Below, piece by piece: positions 56,722 through 64,000 of a stretch of 64,000 bases of DNA. A model generated the notes under the pieces. The model was not told the origin of the DNA and did no database searches. It worked only from the letters and a program-made list of their open reading frames with translations. The position numbers and the translations under genes are program-made. The stretch covers positions 62,001 through 126,000 of the forward strand of contig NZ_BMVW01000007.1 of the NCBI RefSeq assembly GCF_014650915.1, in the 5' to 3' direction. Within the stretch, counting starts at the first letter, position 1. Each line of letters opens with the position of its first letter. This DNA is from Streptomyces poonensis. Its GTDB lineage: Bacteria; Actinomycetota; Actinomycetes; Streptomycetales; Streptomycetaceae.

Positions 56722-57703
56722 GAAAGGCCCGTCGGTAGTCGCTCGGCGACACCCCGATGTGCTTCAGGAAGTGATGGCGGACGTTGTTCGCCGTGCCGAG
56801 ACCGCTGAGCTCCCCGATCTTCTCCACCGGGAGATCCGTCGACTCCAGCAGCTCCCGGGCCAGTGCCAGGCGCTGCTCCAGGAGCCACCGGAGGGGCGTC
56901 GTGCCGGTGGCCGCCTGGAGCCGGCGGTAGAACGTGCGCGGGCTCATCGCGGCCCGCCCCGCCAGGTCCGCGATCGTCAGCGGACGGTCCAGGCGGGCCC
57001 GGGCCCAGTCGAGTACGGGAGCCAGGCCCTCGTCGTCCCTGGCGGGCACGGACGACTCGATGAACTGGGCCTGGCCGCCCGGCCGGTGGGCGGGCACCAC
57101 CATCCGGCGGGCCAGCTGGTTGGCGACGTGCGCGCCGAGGTCGCGGCGTACCAGGTGCAGGCACAGGTCGAGGCCGGCGGTCAGTCCGGCGCTGGTGAGC
57201 ACGTCGCCGTCGTCGACGTACAGGACGGACGCGTCGACCTGCACCTTCGGGTAACGCTCGGCCAGTTGGGCGGTGTGCATCCAGTGGGCGGTGGCGCGGC
57301 GTCCGTCGAGCAGGCCCGCCTCGGCGAGGGCGAAGGCGCCGGTGCACAGGGAGACCATGCGGGCGCCCGCGTCGTAGGCGCGGCGCAGGGCCGTGATCAG
57401 TTCCGGCGGCAGCGGCTGTCCCTCGTCCACGCACGCGTCGGGCACCGAGGGCACGATGACCGTGTCGGCGCCGACGAGATCGTCGAGCCCGTAGGGGGTC
57501 CGGAGCACGAGCCCGGTGTTCGCCGCCGTACCGTCCGGCGCCCGCTCGCCGGTCCCGCACAGCCGCAGGTCGTACCAGGGGTCGGCCAGATCGGGCTGCG
57601 GCTTGCCGAAGACGGTGCACGGGATGCTCAGTTCGTACAGGTCCCAGGAGGGGACCCCGATCATCTCCTCGGTCACGACCACGGCCACGGAACCGGCGCT
57701 CAT
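56708..57703 (-). CDS. GlxA family regulator (DJ-1/PfpI domain plus AraC HTH)
   Basis: A 331-residue protein. The N-terminal DJ-1/PfpI-like domain (~5-190) carries VSLCTGAFALAEAGLLDGRR, with the nucleophile-position cysteine, and a later SAGLTAGLDLCLHLV. The AraC HTH at the C-terminus is LDRPLTIADLAGRAAMSPRT then GTANNVRHHFLKHIGVSPSD. It regulates transcription rather than hydrolysing peptides. Convergent with the GntR gene and divergent from the dehydrogenase-like gene, which may be its target. Confidence 0.92.
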   Translation of the reverse strand: MSAGSVAVVVTEEMIGVPSWDLYELSIPCTVFGKPQPDLADPWYDLRLCGTGERAPDGTAANTGLVLRTPYGLDDLVGADTVIVPSVPDACVDEGQPLPPELITALRRAYDAGARMVSLCTGAFALAEAGLLDGRRATAHWMHTAQLAERYPKVQVDASVLYVDDGDVLTSAGLTAGLDLCLHLVRRDLGAHVANQLARRMVVPAHRPGGQAQFIESSVPARDDEGLAPVLDWARARLDRPLTIADLAGRAAMSPRTFYRRLQAATGTTPLRWLLEQRLALARELLESTDLPVEKIGELSGLGTANNVRHHFLKHIGVSPSDYRRAFPTAP

Positions 57704-57832
57704 GCCCCGAAGGGTATGGCAGGAATTTGGTGGAGGCCGTCACCGGTGTCACTTCTCCCGTCCGCCGCGCGCTGCGAGCGTGGGCGGTACGTGATCACCC
57801 GTCAAGTGCGGGCGTGCGGAAGGAGATGTGGC

Positions 57833-58720
57833 ATGAACGCAGAACAGCAGGCCGTCACCGTCGTCGGACTGGGCTCGATGGGCTCGGCGCTGGCCGCCGC
57901 GCTGCTGGACCGGGGCCATCCGGTGACGGTGTGGAACCGTTCCGCGGGCAAGGCCGGGCCGCTGGTCGACCAGGGCGCCCGCCCGGCCGCGACGCCCCGC
58001 GAGGCGATCGAGGCGAGCCCGCTCGTCATCGCCTGCGTACTGGATTACGACGCCCTGCACACCGTCCTCGACCCCGTCGCCGACGCCCTGGCGGGCAGGA
58101 CCCTGGTCAACCTGACCTCGGGCTCCCCGGAACAGGCGCACGAGGCCGCCGCGTGGGCCCGGTCGCACGGCGCCGACTACCTCGACGGCGCCGTCATGAC
58201 CACCCCGCCCGGCGTCGGCAGCCCCGAGATGATGTTCCTGTACAGCGGCTCGCGGAGCGTCTTCGACGCCCACCGCCCGACGCTCGCGGCGCTGGGCGAC
58301 CCCCTGTACCTGGGCACCGACCCCGGTCTGGCCTCCCTCTACGACACCGCGCTCCTCGGCCTGATGTGGTCCACCATGACCGGCTGGCTGCACGGCACCG
58401 CGCTGGTCGGCGCGGAGAAGACGCCCGCCACGGAGTTCACGCCGGTCGCGATCCGCTGGCTGACCGCCGCCGTGACGGGGTTCCTGACCAGGTACGCGGC
58501 CCAGGTGGACGCCGGCCGCTACCCGGGCGACGACGCCACCGTGGACGTACAGATCGCGGCCATCGAGCATCTCATCCACGCCGCGGCGGCCCGGGGCGTC
58601 GACAACGCGCTGCCCGAACTTTTGAAGGCCGCCATGCTGCGGGCGCGGGCCGCGGGCCACGGCTCCGACAGTTACGCCAGCCTGATCGAGGTCCTGAAGA
58701 GCCCGGCGGAGGACAAGTGA
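57833..58720 (+). CDS. NAD(P)-dependent 6-phosphogluconate/3-hydroxyisobutyrate dehydrogenase-like (imine-reductase-type) protein
   Basis: A 295-residue protein with a Rossmann N-terminus (VTVVGLGSMGSALAAALLDR, WNRSAGKA), the middle LVNLTSGSPEQAHEAAAWAR and DYLDGAVMTTPPGVGSP, and an all-helical C-terminal dimer domain. The helical part without the canonical catalytic lysine resembles imine reductases or small-molecule reductases of this superfamily. GGAG precedes the ATG. It is coupled (GTGA) to the next gene. Confidence 0.88.
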   Translation: MNAEQQAVTVVGLGSMGSALAAALLDRGHPVTVWNRSAGKAGPLVDQGARPAATPREAIEASPLVIACVLDYDALHTVLDPVADALAGRTLVNLTSGSPEQAHEAAAWARSHGADYLDGAVMTTPPGVGSPEMMFLYSGSRSVFDAHRPTLAALGDPLYLGTDPGLASLYDTALLGLMWSTMTGWLHGTALVGAEKTPATEFTPVAIRWLTAAVTGFLTRYAAQVDAGRYPGDDATVDVQIAAIEHLIHAAAARGVDNALPELLKAAMLRARAAGHGSDSYASLIEVLKSPAEDK

Positions 58721-59361
58721 CCGCGACGCCGGCCGGCCACGCCCGCCTCGCGCCGGTCCCGCCGCCCTCCTCGCCCACCGTGTCCTGGACGGACCTGCTG
58801 AGGGCCGCCACCGACGACTGTCTGGCCGCTCTTCTGGAGGCAGCCGAGGGGGCCGACGACCGGGACTGGTCGCGCCGCGCCCACGGCCTCGACTGGACGT
58901 GCCGCCAGACCCTCGACCATCTCGCCCTCGGGCTGACGGGCTACGCCGGCCTGCTCATCGCCCGCCCGACCGACCGTTACATCACCCTCTTCGCCTCGCT
59001 CGACCCTCAGGCCCCCGTACCGGACTGCCTGGAGGGACTGCGTATCGCCGCCGCCCTCCTCACCTCCACGGTCCGGGACACGGCCGCCGAGGTACGTGCC
59101 TGGCACCCGTGGGGTCACTCCGACGCCGCCGGGTTCGCCGCCATGGGAATCACCGAACTGACCCTCCACACCTACGACATCACCCGCGCCCTCGGTCCGG
59201 CCTGGTCACCGCCCGACGCTCTCGCCGCGGCCGTCCTGACACGCCTTTTCCCGGACGCTCCCGTGGGGCACGGACCGTCCGACACCCTGTTGTGGAGCAC
59301 GGGCCGCACCGCCCTCCCCGGGCTGCCCCGGCGAACGGAGTGGCGCTGGGACGGGACGTGA
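58717..59361 (+). CDS. DinB/MDMPI N-terminal-type (maleylpyruvate isomerase-like) protein
   Basis: A 214-residue helical-bundle protein. The conserved WTCRQTLDHLALGLTGYAGL and GITELTLHTYDITRALG give the two histidine-containing metal sites of the mycothiol-dependent DinB superfamily. The GTG overlaps the stop of the dehydrogenase-like gene. Function unknown; a mycothiol-dependent transferase is possible. Confidence 0.85.
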   Translation: MTATPAGHARLAPVPPPSSPTVSWTDLLRAATDDCLAALLEAAEGADDRDWSRRAHGLDWTCRQTLDHLALGLTGYAGLLIARPTDRYITLFASLDPQAPVPDCLEGLRIAAALLTSTVRDTAAEVRAWHPWGHSDAAGFAAMGITELTLHTYDITRALGPAWSPPDALAAAVLTRLFPDAPVGHGPSDTLLWSTGRTALPGLPRRTEWRWDGT

Positions 59362-59380
59362 GAGCACGACGATCGGTACT

Positions 59381-60124
59381 GTGACGCGGATGAACGAGCC
59401 GCTGCTGACCGCCGTCGCCGCCCTCTGGGGCGGTGCGGCGGGCGTGCTCGTGCCACGGCCCGCCCACCGCTTCGCGGTCGAGCCGGAGGAGAGCTGGCGG
59501 GACACGTGCCCCGCCGGGCATCCGATCACCGGCCCCGCGGGCGGCTGGCTCGGACCGGCCCGGTGCGCGGACGGCACCCGCTACGGGCCGAGCACGGCCG
59601 CCGTGGCCCTCGTGACCGCGCTGATATGCGCCACTCTCGCCGCCGCCACCGGCCCCCGCCCCGAGCTGGCCGTCTGGCTGGCGCTCGCGCCGGTCGCCGT
59701 CCTGCTGGGCCTCGTCGACCTGCGGGTGCACCGGCTGCCGGACGTGCTGACGCTGCCGCTGGCCGGGGCCGCGGTGGTGCTGCTGGGAGGGGCGGCCCTC
59801 GTCCCCGGGCACGCGGGGGAGTGGCTCACGGCGGTGCTCGGGGCGGTGGTGCTCGGCGGTGCGTACTTCCTGTTCTTCCTCGTCGACCCCAACGGCCTGG
59901 GTTTCGGCGACGTGAAGCTCGCACTCGGGCTCGGTGCCGTGCTCGGGTGGTACGGGTGGGGAACCGTGGCGCTGGGGACGTTGGCGGGGTTCCTCTTCGG
60001 CGGGCTGTACGGGCTGGCGCTCGTCGTCGCGCGCAGGATCGGCCGGAGGACGGCGTACCCGCTCGGGCCGTCCCTGATCGCGGGCGCGTACGTGGCGATG
60101 CTGCTCGGGGCGTACGCGGCCTGA
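59381..60124 (+). CDS. Prepilin peptidase (A24 family) homologue
   Basis: A 247-residue membrane protein. The two active-site aspartates lie in VDLRVHRLPDVL and GFGDVKLALGLGAVLG. There are some six helices, and an N-terminal part has a four-residue Cys-containing region (CPAGHPITG). The classical N-terminal methylase zinc motif is not present. It would process type IV-like prepilins in the membrane. GTG at 59381 or ATG at 59390 are both possible starts. Confidence 0.88.
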   Translation: MTRMNEPLLTAVAALWGGAAGVLVPRPAHRFAVEPEESWRDTCPAGHPITGPAGGWLGPARCADGTRYGPSTAAVALVTALICATLAAATGPRPELAVWLALAPVAVLLGLVDLRVHRLPDVLTLPLAGAAVVLLGGAALVPGHAGEWLTAVLGAVVLGGAYFLFFLVDPNGLGFGDVKLALGLGAVLGWYGWGTVALGTLAGFLFGGLYGLALVVARRIGRRTAYPLGPSLIAGAYVAMLLGAYAA

Positions 60125-60243
60125 CGTGCGGGGCGGCCGGTGTCGTCCACAGGTGCGGTGTCCTCCGCAGGCTGGCGTCGGGTGGTTCGAGGTGCTGGCG
60201 TACGCTGGCCTGGACCGCCCACACCCACCTGAAAGGGACCCCG

Positions 60244-61443
60244 GTGACCGAGAAGGCCGACCTCCAGTCCGTCCTCGACCGCGCCGCCGCCGGTGGGCGG
60301 ATCACCCCAGAAGAGGCCCTCGACCTGTACCGCGACGCCCCGCTGCACGCGCTGGGCGCCGCCGCCGACGCCGTACGGAGGCGGAAGTACGCGGGCACCG
60401 AGCACATCGCCACGTACATCATCGAGCGGAACATCAACTACACGAACGTCTGCGTGACGGCGTGCAAGTTCTGCGCCTTCTACGCCGCGCCCAAGGACAC
60501 CAAGAAGGGCTGGACGCGGGACCTGGAGGACATCCTGCGCCGCTGCGCGGAGACCGTCGAGCTCGGCGGTACGCAGATCATGTTCCAGGGCGGGCACCAC
60601 CCGGACTTCGGCGTCGAGTACTACGAGCAGCACTTCTCCGCCATCAAGCAGGCCTTCCCGCAGCTGGTCATCCACTCCCTCGGCGCCTCCGAGGTCGAGC
60701 ACATGGCCCGGATCTCCAAGGTGAGCGTGGAGGAGGCGATCCAGCGCATCCACGCGGCCGGCCTCGACTCCTTCGCCGGCGCCGGCGCCGAGCTGCTGCC
60801 CGAGCGGCCGCGCAAGGCGATCGCCCCGCTGAAGGAGAGCGGCGAGCGCTGGCTGGAGATCATGGAGACCGCGCACAACCTGGGCGTGGAGTCCACCTCC
60901 ACCATGCTCATGGGCACCGGCGAGACCAACGCCGAGCGCATCGAGCACCTGCGCATGATCCGCGACGTACAGGACCGGACGGGCGGCTTCCGCGCCTTCA
61001 TCCCGTACACGTACCAGCCCGAGAACAACCACCTCAAGGGCCGTACGCAGGCCACCATCTTCGAGTACCTGCGCATGATCGCCATCGCCCGGATCTTCCT
61101 GGACAACGTGGCGCACATCCAGGGCTCCTGGCTGACCACCGGCAAGGAGATCGGCCAGCTCTCCATGCACTACGGCGCGGACGACCTCGGCTCGGTCATG
61201 CTGGAGGAGAACGTCGTGTCCTCCGCCGGCGCCAAGCACCGCTCCAACCGGCTGGAGCTCATCGACCTGATCCGCAAGGCCGGGCGCGTCCCCGCCCAGC
61301 GGTCCACGACGTACGAGCACCTCGTCGTCCACGACGACCCGGCGAACGACCCCGTCGACGACCGCGTGGTCTCCCACATCTCGTCCACGGCCATCGAGGG
61401 CGGCACGGCCCACCCCGAGCTGAAGCTGATCGCCACCAACTAG
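60244..61443 (+). CDS. mqnC: Cyclic dehypoxanthinyl futalosine synthase MqnC (radical SAM)
   Basis: A 399-residue radical SAM enzyme. The 4Fe-4S cysteines are C70, C74 and C77 (TACKFCAFY), followed by GGTQIMFQGGHHPDFG, GAGAELLPERPRKAI, TSTMLMGTGETN and IPYTYQPENNHLKG. It cyclises dehypoxanthinyl futalosine in menaquinone synthesis. GTG start with AAAGGGAC upstream. It belongs to the same pathway as mqnA, mqnE, mqnL and mqnP in this window. Confidence 0.96.
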   Translation: MTEKADLQSVLDRAAAGGRITPEEALDLYRDAPLHALGAAADAVRRRKYAGTEHIATYIIERNINYTNVCVTACKFCAFYAAPKDTKKGWTRDLEDILRRCAETVELGGTQIMFQGGHHPDFGVEYYEQHFSAIKQAFPQLVIHSLGASEVEHMARISKVSVEEAIQRIHAAGLDSFAGAGAELLPERPRKAIAPLKESGERWLEIMETAHNLGVESTSTMLMGTGETNAERIEHLRMIRDVQDRTGGFRAFIPYTYQPENNHLKGRTQATIFEYLRMIAIARIFLDNVAHIQGSWLTTGKEIGQLSMHYGADDLGSVMLEENVVSSAGAKHRSNRLELIDLIRKAGRVPAQRSTTYEHLVVHDDPANDPVDDRVVSHISSTAIEGGTAHPELKLIATN

Positions 61444-61478
61444 CGCGCCGTATCGCTTACTGGACGCTCACTAGAGAC

Positions 61479-61928
61479 GTGCTGACGATCCATGCCGCGG
61501 ACGAGCTGCGGCACGCCTGGGACGACGACAAGCCCCTCAAGGAGGGCGCCGTCGCCGTGGAGGGCGGCCAGGTGGCCGCCGTGGGCACGCTGGCCGAGCT
61601 GCTGAAGCTCTACCCGAGCGCCCGCGTACGGCGCTGGCCGGGCACCCTGGGGCCCGCCCGCGTCCACGACGGCCCGCTCCCGGACGCGCCGACACCGCGT
61701 GAACGCATTCACGCGGTGCTCAAGTCGGGTGCCGTCGCGGTGCTGGAGGAGTACGCGGGCACGCCCGAACTGCGGGCGGCCGCCGAGCGGAACGACGTGG
61801 TGGTCCTCCGGCGGGCGCGGCCCACGGCCGTCGTCCCGGGCGGGCGCGCCGATCTCGCCGTGTTCGACGCGGCCGGTGCCTGTCTCGCCACGGTGTGCGC
61901 GGGACGGCTGGTGCACCGGAGGCGGTGA
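61479..61928 (+). CDS. Short imidazolonepropionase-like/amidohydrolase-related protein
   Basis: A 149-residue protein. It begins VLTIHAADELRHAWDDDKPL and VAVEGGQVAAVGT, the N-terminal beta-sandwich of an amidohydrolase. It then jumps to TAVVPGGRADLAVFDAAGA near the end, the corresponding C-terminal strands. The catalytic TIM barrel with its metal-binding histidines is absent. It lies 35 nt behind mqnC. It may be a real stand-alone domain or a deletion derivative. Confidence 0.7.
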   Translation: MLTIHAADELRHAWDDDKPLKEGAVAVEGGQVAAVGTLAELLKLYPSARVRRWPGTLGPARVHDGPLPDAPTPRERIHAVLKSGAVAVLEEYAGTPELRAAAERNDVVVLRRARPTAVVPGGRADLAVFDAAGACLATVCAGRLVHRRR

Positions 61929-61955
61929 GCCGCCTCCGTCCCGGATGCGGCTGCC

Positions 61956-62999
61956 TCAGCCGGAGAACGCCTCCGCGAACGCCCCGTCCTCCTGCTCCAC
62001 CCCGCTGCAGTCGGTGGACGCGTCGTCCGTGGCGGAGTCGCTGTCGCACTGCCGGTCGCGGAAGGACGCCCACATCGACACCCAGGCGATGCCCTTCTTT
62101 TCGGCGAACTGCCGTACCTGCGCGGCGTCCTGAAGCGTGAACGTCTCGTTGTCCACGTCGTTCTCGCCGATCATCGAGGTGAGGGCCAGACCGTGCCAGG
62201 CGCCCTCGTCCGACAGCCCGAAGACGTCCGCGAGCTGGTCGTGGGCGGCCCGGGCGGACGTCTCCGCGTAGTCGCCCATGTCACCGTCGTACGTGCTGCC
62301 GTAGTTCATGGTCATGATGTTGACCGTGGAGACCTGCACGGAGTGGTTGTTCGCGGACTCCAGCAGGGCCACGCTGTCGTCGTCCAGGCCGGAGGGCATG
62401 ACGGGGAGGGTGAACGACACCGAGAGGTCGGACCGTTCCTCCTGGAGCAGCGCTATCGCCTCCGAGCGCAGGTCGATCGAGTCGGAGTCCGTCAGCGCGT
62501 CGCCCTCGACGTCGAAGTCCGCCGCGCTCGCCCCGGCCGCGTCCAGCGCCTGCCCGTACGCCTCGGCGAGCTCCGACGCGCTGCCGCAGGCCTCGGCGAG
62601 CTCCGTCCCCGACGCCCCGCCGAACGACACCCGCACCGTCGCCCCCGAATCCGTGAGCGCCGAGATCCGGGACGTCACGGCCGAGTCGTCGATCGCCGCC
62701 GTACCGCCCCAGGTGGGCGTGCAGTCGTCGCCGTCCGCGATCACGAAGGCCAGGTTGTACGCGGACGCCGAGCCCGCCGAGTCCAGGTCGTAGGCCGTCG
62801 TGGCGCTCACATAGGGCGCGTACGCCGTCGACGACGACTCGGGGGTGCCGGTGCTGCCCGTACCGCCGGGGTCCGGCTGGGCCTGTGCGGTCGACGAGCC
62901 GGAGGAGGAGCCGTCGCCGTCCGTGTCCGCGGAGCAGCCCGCGCAGGCCAGCGCCACCAGGCAGACGAGCCCGGCGGCCGGCTTCAGGAAACTCCTCAT
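61956..62999 (-). CDS. GH18 chitinase-like lipoprotein
   Basis: A 347-residue lipoprotein with signal MRSFLKPAAGLVCLVALACA and lipobox CAGC, a Ser/Gly/Asp spacer, then a TIM-barrel with features YNLAFVIADGDDCTPTWGGT, VRVSFGGASG, the DFDVEG motif (cf. DxxDxDxE), MTMNYGS and WVSMWASFRDRQC. The DFDVEG glutamate is in place. It is probably a surface-tethered carbohydrate-binding or chitinase-like enzyme. ATG 62999; a dyad lies ~70 bp upstream. Confidence 0.85.
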   Translation of the reverse strand: MRSFLKPAAGLVCLVALACAGCSADTDGDGSSSGSSTAQAQPDPGGTGSTGTPESSSTAYAPYVSATTAYDLDSAGSASAYNLAFVIADGDDCTPTWGGTAAIDDSAVTSRISALTDSGATVRVSFGGASGTELAEACGSASELAEAYGQALDAAGASAADFDVEGDALTDSDSIDLRSEAIALLQEERSDLSVSFTLPVMPSGLDDDSVALLESANNHSVQVSTVNIMTMNYGSTYDGDMGDYAETSARAAHDQLADVFGLSDEGAWHGLALTSMIGENDVDNETFTLQDAAQVRQFAEKKGIAWVSMWASFRDRQCDSDSATDDASTDCSGVEQEDGAFAEAFSG

Positions 63000-63065
63000 T
63001 GCGCATGCACCCGCTCTCGTGATCGATCTCATTGCTGCGATCGCTCGTGATTTCTGTCTCAGGAA

Positions 63066-63084
63066 GGAAACAAAGTTCGTTTCC
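63066..63084. promoter_or_regulatory. Inverted repeat GGAAAC-N7-GTTTCC upstream of the GH18-like gene
   Basis: A perfect 6-bp dyad with 7-nt spacer at 67-85 bp before the ATG, in an AT-richer stretch of the 336-bp divergent region (63000-63335). No gene is seen in that region. Confidence 0.4.
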
Positions 63085-63335
63085 GCAGCCGAAATGAACC
63101 ACACCCGGCTGTGCCAAACGAAGATCGGATGCGCACAGCATTCTCATGGGAAAGCCGGCATCAAACGGACAACTCCGCCACGGGAAGCGGAAGATACCGG
63201 GCGTTCGGGCGAGGCGGGGCGCTCACCTGCAATCTTTGAATCTCTAAGGAAAGAGACAGGCTGCGGAGTTCCTCACGGATGACTCACAAGTAATTCCGGG
63301 ATTCGGCCACATAAAGGATCTCTAACATCCGGGGA

Positions 63336-63800
63336 ATGCAATCCGAGTCCGTCATCGAAAACCACGCACCCGAGGCCGCCTCCGCCGCCGCGCCGGTGCG
63401 CGGCCGACGCCGTAAACGCGGCCGGGCCGCCGGGTCCGCGGAGGGCCCTGTGTTCGTCGACAACTCCGGGCGCAGGGCCAAGTGGCTGCGCCGGATCGGC
63501 ATGCTCATGGGTCTCGTCTGCGTCGGCTACGCCGTCGTGCTCGGCCTGGCCTTCATGGGCTGGGGCATCTCCTCGTCCCCGTCCGAGCTGTTCCCCTTCG
63601 GTGACGGCGGAGGGCAGGCCGGAGCGCCGGGCGGCGCGCAGCCGCAGGGCGGCGTCGCCCCCTCCGGAGCCCCCTCCGGAGCCCCGTCGGGTGCGCCCTC
63701 CGGAGCCCCGAACGGTACTCCGCCCTCGGGCGCCCCCGCTGTTCCGTCCCCTTCCGCATCCGCATCCGCATCCGTCTCCGCTTTTGCCGACGCCGACTGA
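63336..63800 (+). CDS. Single-pass membrane protein with Gly/Pro/Ser/Ala-rich outer region
   Basis: A 154-residue protein. A basic cytoplasmic N-terminus (VRGRRRKRGRAAGSAEGPVF) is followed by a helix near 55-77 (IGMLMGLVCVGYAVVLGLAF), then an outer region of PSGAPSGAPSGAPSGAP repeats and Ala/Ser at the end. It has no recognised domain. It precedes the next gene by 20 bp and is likely co-transcribed with it. The repeat suggests length polymorphism. Confidence 0.7.
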   Translation: MQSESVIENHAPEAASAAAPVRGRRRKRGRAAGSAEGPVFVDNSGRRAKWLRRIGMLMGLVCVGYAVVLGLAFMGWGISSSPSELFPFGDGGGQAGAPGGAQPQGGVAPSGAPSGAPSGAPSGAPNGTPPSGAPAVPSPSASASASVSAFADAD

Positions 63801-63819
63801 CCGGAACGCAGCCACACAC

Positions 63820-64000
63820 ATGACCACGACGACGCCTCCACGCCGCCGCCGGCGCGCCCCCTCCAAGATCGAGCGGGCCCGCGGCAAGGCGGCGGCGCTG
63901 CAGAAACCCCGAGTCATCCTCGCCCTGCTGCTTCTGCTCGCGCTGACCAGCGTGATGCTCCTCGACGGCTATCTGCGCGCCGAGGTCGGCGGCGACCAGC
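63820..64000 (+). CDS. N-terminus of a membrane-anchored cell-surface enzyme (incomplete)
   Basis: About 60 residues are visible: a basic head (TTTTPPRRRRRAPSKIERAR), a helix (RVILALLLLLALTSVMLLDG) and the outer start YLRAEVGGDQ. The topology and the spacing of ~20 bp from the upstream gene suggest an operon. In my recollection similar streptomycete starts belong to polysaccharide deacetylase/glycosyltransferase fusion proteins, but this cannot be seen here. Confidence 0.5.
   Translation, partial: MTTTTPPRRRRRAPSKIERARGKAAALQKPRVILALLLLLALTSVMLLDGYLRAEVGGDQ

Noticed and set aside
1..64000. tRNA/rRNA genes, CRISPR arrays, insertion sequences, integrases and attachment sites
   Set aside because: Looked for by eye in all gaps; none with convincing structure or protein motif was seen, though a covariance-model search was not possible.

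Overview
The window is chromosomal DNA of a Streptomyces-type actinomycete. GC is very high, third codon positions are almost all G or C, GTG starts are frequent, and genes are often linked by 4-bp ATGA or GTGA overlaps. The gene content also fits: a scattered futalosine menaquinone pathway, System II cytochrome c maturation, ECF sigma factors, GAF-ANTAR, LAL and small GntR regulators, and a UUA-containing Ser/Thr kinase. Gene order strongly recalls the conserved Streptomyces core region that carries hemL, the ccs/res genes and mqnL to mqnC. No tRNA, rRNA, CRISPR, transposase or phage integrase was seen.

Layout. 0-5.8 kb: end of a CtaG-like gene, a DUF2243 gene, the molybdate importer modABC with a MerR/Mop-type regulator, and a low-complexity hypothetical gene. 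5.9-14 kb: hemL and a phosphoglycerate-mutase-like gene, a Tat lipoprotein of polysaccharide-deacetylase type, then the cytochrome c maturation run ResA-like, CcdA, ResB, CcsB, closed by a strong terminator. 14-15.7 kb: an ECF sigma factor with its CU044_5270-type membrane partner. 15.7-20.7 kb: a divergent four-gene unit holding a membrane-anchored type-1 periplasmic-binding-like protein, a STAND-like P-loop NTPase, a DUF6232-like membrane protein and a small soluble protein. The last two share a conspicuous YY-GDNVNM-GGT-N-G motif. 20.7-23.7 kb: an oxygenase, a deaminase and a decayed VOC-family gene next to an unfamiliar ORF.

23.8-38.4 kb holds mqnL(UbiD)-mqnP, then UbiX, an Lrp/AsnC regulator and mqnE. 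About 9.7 kb of accessory DNA separates mqnP from ubiX: a secreted protein with an ABC exporter, remnants of GntR genes, a two-component system, a DUF6223 gene, and a FAD oxidoreductase with an ECF41-type sigma factor. 38.4-48.5 kb: GNAT, DUF4229 and TetR genes, a fadA2/fabG4/htdX-like lipid cassette with two TTAC-GTAA dyads in its divergent promoter, a long-chain acyl-CoA synthetase, an AraC regulator and a GAF-ANTAR protein with a repeat-expanded linker. 48.5-64 kb: a LAL regulator, a possible CYTH-like protein, a cold-shock protein, mqnA, a Ser/Thr kinase with a TTA codon, a three-gene small-protein/GntR module, a GlxA-type regulator, a dehydrogenase/DinB-like pair, a prepilin-peptidase homologue, mqnC, a truncated amidohydrolase-like protein, a GH18-like lipoprotein and the start of a cell-surface protein.

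Functionally the core genes serve respiration. HemL feeds haem synthesis, the ResA-CcdA-ResB-CcsB set attaches haem to cytochrome c, and MqnA, MqnE, MqnC, MqnP and the UbiD/UbiX-type decarboxylation enzymes make menaquinone (MqnB and MqnD are not in the window). The most interesting candidate for an undescribed system is the STAND NTPase/DUF6232/GDNVNM-motif unit at 15.7-20.7 kb.
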